A stretch of 64,000 nucleotides of DNA from Amorphophallus konjac (lineage: Eukaryota > Streptophyta > Magnoliopsida > Alismatales > Araceae). A program made the position numbers and the translations under genes. The notes under the pieces were generated by a model. The model was given only the letters and a program-made list of their open reading frames with translations, made no database searches and had not been told where the DNA came from. The DNA lies in NCBI GenBank assembly GCA_022559845.1, contig CM040120.1, forward strand, positions 164,716,334-164,780,333. Direction: 5' to 3'. This document shows, piece by piece, positions 57,671 through 64,000 of the stretch (position 1 is its first letter; every line of letters starts with the position of its first letter).

Positions 57671-58756
57671 TCAAAAGGGTCCCGAACCCCGTGCCCTCAA
57701 CTTGGAGGCAGGTCCCGGAAGGAGCCGCTCCGTCCTCACCATCACCAAGTCTCTCACTTGGAACTCGCAGTGGCGCCGATGAGCATCTGCCCGCCTTTTG
57801 TAAGTCTCATTGCTCTTTCCTATATGCTTGCGAGAATGCGTATGCCATGCACTATGATGTGATGTTGGTGTGAAAAGTATGGTGTGCAAAGGTGGACCTG
57901 GGCAGCCAAATGTAGACCGACCACACTTTGATTCCATGAAGACTGTGACAGACTTAGGAGGGCCAGGACATCCATAGATTAACCTTTTATGCATGGGTGT
58001 GACAAATGTCGGGGGACCCGGACATCCATGTATGCTCCTCTCATGCTTAAGACTCATGATGAATGAAGGTGGGCCAATACATCCGAATACGGTCCACTTA
58101 TGCTTCCTACTTGACATGTGGGTGAGGTGAATGAATGTACCTGACTTATGAATCATGTCAAATGGTGTGGTAAGCCTAGACTCATGCATATTTATCTCAA
58201 AGGTGACTTCCATGTGCATAAATGTGGGATGACTTTTGAACTTCCATGTGAATGGGTCGAAGGGATCTAGGAAGGTGGTTATGGGGTGGGGCATTTCATC
58301 AATCCCAAGGTGTTTGTTGCCTAAGGTCAATGCTCTCATGGTGTAACCCGATTCTAGGAAGGGAGGAGTTTGGGTCAACATGGGCGATATGGGTAGGGTG
58401 AGGTGGGTGGTGAATAGAGGGAGTGGGTTACATGGAGATCTAGGCTCCCTTAGGAAGGGGTTAAAGGGATCATGGTAAGGGTCACCTAGGTAGGGGTACT
58501 CCATGTTCTCAAGGTCCTCCAATGGTGAGTCATCCTCCTCCAAGATAATTGGGCCAAGGTTGCTAATGGGTTGGTCAATCAAAGCACTTGGGATCTCAAT
58601 GGTTGGGGAGTAGACTAGGATGGGTTCCTCCTCCATGGGAAGAAAGAGTATGATCTCACTTGTAAATTGGCCATTAGTGTAGATGGAAGTGATGGAGCCA
58701 ACGGCGGGGTAAGCTAGGCTAAAGGTGCTAGGCTCCGACGGCCTCATGGCTAGCAT
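57671..58756 (-). pseudogene. Element G ORF, second part: acidic region, GCPGPP repeats, integrase C-terminus
   Basis: 361 open codons in the same frame as the ORF before it, separated only by one TAG (58763). An acidic Pro-rich region (PIILEEDDSPLEDLENMEY) is followed by four imperfect repeats built on FGCIGPP or GCPGPP, about 18-25 residues apart (57880-58100). The frame then runs straight into the integrase C-terminal motif YKRRADAHRRHCEFQVRDLVMVRTERLLPG. No zinc knuckle, protease, RT or integrase core lies between Gag and this point. I do not recognise the middle region. It could be a domain specific to this non-autonomous family. Confidence 0.75.
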
Positions 58757-58762
58757 ATCGGT

Positions 58763-60072
58763 CTAGTGTACTTGCCAATGTAGGTAAGCCACTAAGTCTC
58801 CCAAATCTTCCACACAATAGGTGTTTTGATAAGTGACATGAGGCTGAGTGGGAATGATTTGGGATTGATGTCCCATGGGTAGGTGGCTTGGTTGTGAACT
58901 AGGAATGGTGAGGCCTTGCTTGAGCCATTGGAGTACAGACTCTTCTATGGTGACGGTGTCATGGGGAAGGGTGTGTAGCTCTTGAGGAGCTAGGCTAGGA
59001 GTGGTGGGTGAGTTGTGTGGCCCTTGGATTTCCTCTATCTTGGAAGGTGGATCCCGATTGGTATCCCTCTCCACTTGGGTGAGGGTGTGGGTTGCAACTC
59101 CTAAGGACAATGGGGCAGGAAGGTCTATGGTGGGTGGGTTGGTGGTAGTCGATGCATGGCGCACTCGGGGTGGTGGGCAAGGGTGGACTTGGGTTGGGAT
59201 AGGATGGGGAAGTAGTGAAGGCCTAAGTTGGGGAAAGATTGGTGTAGGAAGCGGGAGGTGGGTTGGGTGATGGGGTTTAGGTTGGTTGGCCTTGGGAGGT
59301 GCATCTTTCTTTGGGGGTGATGGAGGGATAATGGTGGGGTTCAAGGGGGCTTGTGGGATATGGGTTTGGTGGGGGAATTTGGGTTGGGGGGTGGTGGTCG
59401 TCATGGGCCTAGGTGGAGGGGTGGTCATTGGGCCCAATTGGGTTTGTGGAGCTATGGTTGTGGTGAGAACTTGTAGGTAGGGTGTAGATGTGGTGGTCGG
59501 GATAGGATAGGTGGGAAGTGGTGGGGAATGGGGGATTAGGGTCTTGGGTTGGCCAGGAGGGGGTGAAGGAGTTGAAGTGCTCCTTAGGCTTTGGTGATTT
59601 GGGTAGGAAGGGGACACATATTTTGCCCTAAGTTTCTCCTTCATGTCCTCCCAAGTGATGATGGGAGTTTCCCTTCTAAGTATCCTTAACCCGACAATTT
59701 GCAACCAATGAGTTTCTGCCCGTTTGGTAAGTTGCATTTTGGCAACCCAAGCCTTTTCATCCTCGGACATGGGATACCAAGTGAAGTACTTGTCCAATAT
59801 GGATTCCCAATCTAAATATTCTCTAGGAGAGGTTCCATCAAAGGTGGGAGTGGGAGGGGGACCATTCTATCGTCCACCCTTGGGGTGGGCCCATTGTCAC
59901 CTAATTGGGTAAGTTGACCATTTGTGCTATCTAGGCGATCAAAGGCATTGTTCATGGTTCCCATGAGGTATTCAACATGGACTTGGAGGTTATGTATGCT
60001 GGTGGTGGGCTTCTCTTGGGGGTTTGAACTCATGGAGAGGGCTGATGGGTAAGGTCGGTATGAAGTGGTCAT
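58763..60072 (-). pseudogene. Element G Gag N-terminal domain and proline-rich region
   Basis: The likely start is ATG 60072 (MTTSYRPYPS), with a second ATG at 60033. A coiled-coil-like start (VEYLMGTMNNAFDRLDSTNGQL) leads, after a frame change near 59870, into the chromovirus Gag core: FDGTSPREYLDWE, KYFTWYPMSEDEKAWVAKMQL, WEDMKEKLRAKYV. Normally the rest of Gag and a zinc knuckle would follow. Instead about 200 residues of Pro/Thr/His-rich sequence appear. The TAG at 58763 is the only stop before the next part, so both belonged to one ORF. Confidence 0.78.
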
Positions 60073-60157
60073 GCTAGTGGACAAAGAGATGCAACCGAGG
60101 ACTCTAAATGCATAAACATGCCCTAGGACCAACTTGATAGAGACAAGTTGTGAACTT

Positions 60158-60169
60158 GCTCTGATGCCA
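60158..60169 (-). other. Element G primer binding site
   Basis: The minus strand reads TGGCATCAGAGC, one base from the common initiator-Met form, two bases inside the LTR at 60172. Confidence 0.85.
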
Positions 60170-60171
60170 CT

Positions 60172-62535
60172 TGATATGAAAAAGCCCAAGGATGACTAAG
60201 TATGAAATGAGCAACCTAGGACCTAGACCCGCAAGCATACAAGCACTCCAATGATTCTCACGATAGCGTCTTACTCACTCGGCACACGCGATCACCCGGC
60301 GGGGCCGGGGGATGATGGCAAGGGTCCGAGGCGAGACCCAATGATTCTAATTGACTTAGTTGGCTTAGGATGACCCCAAAGGGCCTAGGGTTCCCAACTT
60401 CGTGGGCGGCTGGCCCGCAGGGCGGGTTTGGGTGGCACTCTCTCCCGGTCCGCGGTGGACACCTTCAAAGTAGCATACAAGTACGGGCCCTCTTCTCACC
60501 ATCCGACGGGCATACAAAGCAATACTAAACTGGCAGAAATAAGGCAATCAAAGGTAGTATCAGAGGCTCACCTGATCGGTGTGAAGACACCGATCCCGCT
60601 CGGAGACGAGGGCGCGCCGGGAAGCGAGGGTATACACTCGATCACCGCGGCGGTGTCGCTTGACCTGAAAATTAAAGGGGTACAGCACTACGCCTCTCGC
60701 AGGAGGGATGATCTTGCGGTGGGGATTAGACTTATTACAATCAATAATACCTCCTCGCAGGGAGGGGCCTTCATCCGGCCAAGCGGGGTGGGGGAATTAT
60801 GCGAGAAAACCCGACTTTCCAAGCTTTGCCGGTTCTGCCAATCTTCAGATTCGCTGGATAGGGTGTTGGTGTTGATGCTGCCACGGACTCCTCGGAACTC
60901 AGATCTTGATGAAACCTATTCCAAAAGTTCCCCAACTGACCAAGGGTGATGTCTGATTTTTTGGGAAGGCTCTGAAACTCGGGGCTGATCGGGCCGGTGA
61001 CTGGAACAAGACAGCAACGTTCTGTCTCAGAATGGTGCAGAGTTGGTGCAGTCTGTTGCAGAAGGCGCTGCGGACTCTCCCGAACTCCAATCCAGACGAA
61101 ACTGATGGTGACGGGATAGTGGTCGGAGTAGCTTCGAGCAGGAGTTGACGGGGCCCCAATCGGAGGTCAGGGAAAAGAATGGTGGCCGGATAAGTGAGGA
61201 CAGGTCAAACCTGGACCCACAGGTGGCAGACTGCACCCTCCGGCGAAGAAAATTGTAACTGGTAGCTCCGGTGGCCGATTGAGGTCCTTCTTCTTGGAGA
61301 TGAAATCTAACTAGACGTAGTTTCTGCCCTCCAAAAATGGCGCTCAGATCCTTCACGAGCTGGCCGTGGCAACCTCTTCTTTCGGCTTCAGGTCTTCAGA
61401 CAGGGGCAGATTGCGCAGTTGGACGAGATCCTCGACTCCGAACAGCTCCAGACTCGGATGGATGCGAGACCACCACCGTTGGAAAGCTAGCTCGATGACG
61501 CTTCCGTCGATGTAAAATAGGTCGCCAGGATCCCTCAGGAGACGACGGGGTGCCCTCTGCAATCTGCTGCCAATCTGCAACCGGCGTCCTGGCCTGAACC
61601 TGAAAATGCAAATGGCTATAGGTGAAAGGTGTGGTTGGGGAAATGGGGTGGGAGGTGTGTCTAGTGGCTATGGGAGAGAGATGTGAGGTGTTTAGGGGTT
61701 GTGAGAGCTGTGGGGGAATGAAGGGTGGGGGGGAAATGGCTGGAGAGGGCTGTGAGATGAGTGGAGGGATGGTGGAGCTCTTGGTGTGCAAGGGGAGAGC
61801 AAGGGAGAGGGGGGGGGGGCGAACTTGGCTTGACCAAGGGGAGGTGGGGGGCGAACTTGGGAGCTTGGGGGTGGGGGAGATGAAAGGTCACAGCCCAAGG
61901 GGAGGGAAATTCGAATTTGGGTCCTTGGGGGAAGTCCCTTCAGCCTTGGGAGGGTGGGAAGGTGCTTTGGGAAGTGGAAGGGGTAGGTGGTGGTTGGAGG
62001 GTGGGGTTTTGATTGGTGTAGGATACCTTGGGGCTGGGGTGGAGTTATGGGAGTGGTGTGAGAACTTGGGAGGAGTTATTGGGGAGGGGAAGAGAGAGAG
62101 AAAGTGGGTGGGAAGTGAGGAGAGAGAGAGGGGGGTGAACTCTTCCCCTTGGGAGAGAGAGAGAGAGATAATGAGAGAATAAGAGAGAAGAGAAATTTAG
62201 TGGAGGGGAGTGAGATGTGGGAAATGTTTCTATTCAAATTGATTCATCAAAAGTTGAGTACATGAGGAGAGATGGGCCTATATATAGGCAACCATTCTTT
62301 ACATGACCAAAATGTCCCTGACAATAAGACAAAAGACCGAGCATATCCTAGACTCAATCCTATGGGCCCATAACTAAGATAATAAGGCCCAATTAAGCAT
62401 AACAAGGGAAATGGACTAGAACCACATGACTCAATAAAGAAAAATACAAAAGATAGGACTCAATAAAAGGAAAATACATAAGATGAAACTTGAGAAATGA
62501 AGATAACAAGTGTAGACCATAATCAATCCACATCA
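60172..62535 (-). repeat. Element G 5' LTR (complete)
   Basis: 2364 bp. On the minus strand it runs from TGATGTGGATTG to TTTTTCATATCA. It shares 60172-61657 with 27038-28526. The region 61620-62220 is G-rich and GA-rich on the plus strand, giving low-complexity frames. No gene. Confidence 0.9.
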
Positions 62536-63530
62536 AGAGTGTGCAGGCGACCCGAGCTAGAGGGAGTGTCGTGAGATGCCCTCATCAACAGCCCTATTGT
62601 AAAATCTGCCATCATAATTATGGCCCCGAAGAAATTCCAGGGACCACAAAGGGTCGAAGGATTTTGAGTCAGCGTTCCAGCAGCGCTTGTTTTGCGTCGA
62701 TTTGAAGTCGGTGCTGCTCGCAGCAATAGATCTCGCCGGGTCGCGCGCGTTAAAATAGAAGAATCAGATCCGTGGGTAGCAACTCTAATACTTGGAGATC
62801 GGAGCCGATCGACCACCGCCCAGTGTTCCAGTCTAGCCGCCATCCAGGGTATCGCCCCTCCAGGTGTCCCATCCACAACGGGACCCACCTCGCCAGGTCC
62901 GGAAGACTGAGCAGCAAGTGGGCCCCATGAACCCGCAGATCGTGCCGTCCGGGCAGCACCAAAATGTGGGTTCTAGCACCGACGGAGTGACATCAAGATG
63001 TTACCCGTCAACCCAATTACCGTTACTCCTGGGCCCCACATGTGACTTGTTACCTCCCTGCGTGGAGTGGGTCAGAACTTTGTACCGCTATAATATTTGT
63101 TAACCGGGAGTACAGATTTGGCCGGGGTTGTCTTCCCCACGCCGGGAGCGTGTAGGTACGGTCTTAACTTCTTGGCGTTACATTTGCTTAGCTATATATG
63201 GTCATATGCCACTGTGAGTGCGTTAGGAACCTAGCTCGTGAGTTCATGTCACCGTTGTGAGTGAGAAAGTGACCCGTCCCATGGCTTGATCCGAGCACGG
63301 AAGTGAGTCGACCACCCTTGACTCTGTCGGTTTCTCAACCGCCCGGATCCACGCTTTCCCTCGCTTGGGATGACGAGTGAGCTTGCATTTCTGTTAGCGA
63401 GGTATAGCCCATAGGAATTCTTAGTGTTGGGTCAAAGTGTCTCTCCTAGTCGTATGTTGCTGGTCGCGTCTACATTTAGAGTTCAAGGTCCGCATCACTT
63501 AGAGTCGGTCCCTCTGTCCGTCCCACATCA
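62536..63530 (+). repeat. Sequence right of G, ending in the 5' LTR of element K
   Basis: The right part ends CCCACATCA at 63530, three bases before a primer site, so it is an LTR end. I could not find the LTR start; the stretch 62536-62960 may be LTR or older host DNA. No credible gene; the 121-residue minus frame here has no motif I recognise. Confidence 0.6.
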
Positions 63531-63533
63531 GTT

Positions 63534-63549
63534 TGGTATCAGAGCCAAG
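63534..63549 (+). other. Element K primer binding site
   Basis: TGGTATCAGAGCCAAG, initiator Met tRNA type, three bases after CACATCA. Confidence 0.85.
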
Positions 63550-63875
63550 TTGAGTCTAGGGTAGTCACCATAGCATGGTCTAAGTCGAGTCTAGGTCATC
63601 ATTGTTTTTAAAAAAAGTGATTTTGGGTCTCATTTCATCCCGATAACCTGGTATATTAAAAGGTGTCGCACGAACGTTAGGTTACGCCTATCGGGAAGGC
63701 CGCACACTCGCGTCGAGGAGATCTTCGGGTCGACCCTCCGCCACGTACCGGATATTGGCTAAGTCTAGGTGCATCATCTTTGCATTAGTCTGTCTTTGCA
63801 TTAGTCTGTGTCTCCTAGTCCGTGTGTCTTTGCATGCCCACCCATCGAGGCACCCAATACTCGCCACCACCACCT

Positions 63876-64000
63876 ATGGCGGATTCCCGAGCCCGTAGTT
63901 CCGATGAGCCCTCGATGGTCGAGATGTTCCGAGCCCTCATGGATCGTCTCGATACGTGTATGGTTGGCCTTAGTACGCATCTAGATGGCATAGGAACGCA
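63876..64000 (+). CDS. Element K Gag, N-terminal start, cut by window end
   Basis: ATG 63876 opens a frame that reaches the window edge without a stop (MADSRARSSDEPSMVEMF, then LMDRLDT). The helix-like start and its place about 330 bases after the primer site fit the start of a Gypsy Gag. Only 41 codons are visible, so family and integrity cannot be judged. Confidence 0.55.
   Translation, partial: MADSRARSSDEPSMVEMFRALMDRLDTCMVGLSTHLDGIGT

Larger units (their letters stand above)
27038..62535 (-). mobile_element. Element G: non-autonomous chromovirus-like Gypsy, carrying H, I and J
   Basis: A full LTR at 60172-62535 and a partial second copy at 27038-28520 bracket an internal region at 57291-60171 with a primer site on the minus strand. 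The internal region encodes a Gag start, a long unusual ORF, an integrase tail and a chromodomain, but no protease, RT, RNase H or integrase core. The left LTR is cut by element H, and the piece of G that should lie between the chromodomain and that LTR is missing. Outer flanks (ACAGC and AGAGT) do not form a convincing duplication. Confidence 0.82.

Noticed and set aside
61622..62182. Gly/Glu-rich 186-residue plus-strand frame
   Set aside because: G-rich and GA-rich LTR sequence of G; no domain and no conservation in the left copy, which ends before it.
62523..62888. 121-residue minus-strand frame as a possible host gene
   Set aside because: It starts inside the LTR of G and shows no recognisable motif.

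Overview
The window is a plant nuclear heterochromatic region built almost entirely of nested LTR retrotransposons. I found no cellular gene, rRNA, tRNA or CRISPR array. Evidence for a flowering plant: chromodomain-type Ty3/Gypsy elements of Tekay/Del style, a Tat-type Gypsy element with two RNase H domains and an antisense ORF, a Ty1/Copia element, and initiator-Met tRNA primer sites (TGGTATCAGAGC) at several LTR edges. The species cannot be named from the sequence.

Left stack (1-22185). An integrase fragment (element E, minus strand) carries element A, a decayed plus-strand Tekay-like Gypsy whose 5' LTR lies left of the window and whose 3' LTR is 19625-21886. A was split at 4401/19496 by element B (4402-19490, minus strand), a Tat-like Gypsy with TG...CA LTRs and a perfect AAGCT target duplication. 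B holds two later solo LTRs: C (6251-7033, duplication GGGTG) inside its antisense ORF, and D (10778-14120) inside its integrase.

Middle (22186-27037). A non-coding, LTR-like host sequence carries element F (22796-26295), a mini-retrotransposon of two 1.7 kb LTRs around only 108 bp of internal sequence that holds just a primer site and a polypurine tract.

Right stack (27038-62535). Element G (minus strand) is a non-autonomous chromovirus-like element. Its ORF runs from a Gag N-terminal domain through a proline-rich stretch and an unfamiliar GCPGPP-repeat region into an integrase tail, followed by a chromodomain. Element H, a Ty1/Copia element (28521-57290), lies between a partial LTR of G and the chromodomain of G, without a target duplication. 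H is split by element I (34743-54305), a fairly complete Tekay-like Gypsy. I is split by element J (41248-50429), a young LARD-like element with 3580 bp LTRs and a 2.0 kb non-coding centre. Insertion order is therefore G, then H, then I, then J. The last kilobase holds the LTR end, primer site and Gag start of element K, which leaves the window.

The most unusual signals are: (1) long arrays of short GC-core inverted repeats in A/T-richer sequence, found in the LTRs of four different Tekay-like families (A, D, I, J); (2) the chimeric ORF of G; (3) the tiny-centred element F; (4) a very GC-rich palindromic island and a triplicated 17-mer in the leader of H; (5) the rearranged antisense ORF of B with its own TATA-like promoter. 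All coding regions carry stops, frameshifts or insertions, so every gene here is annotated as a pseudogene except the truncated Gag start of K.
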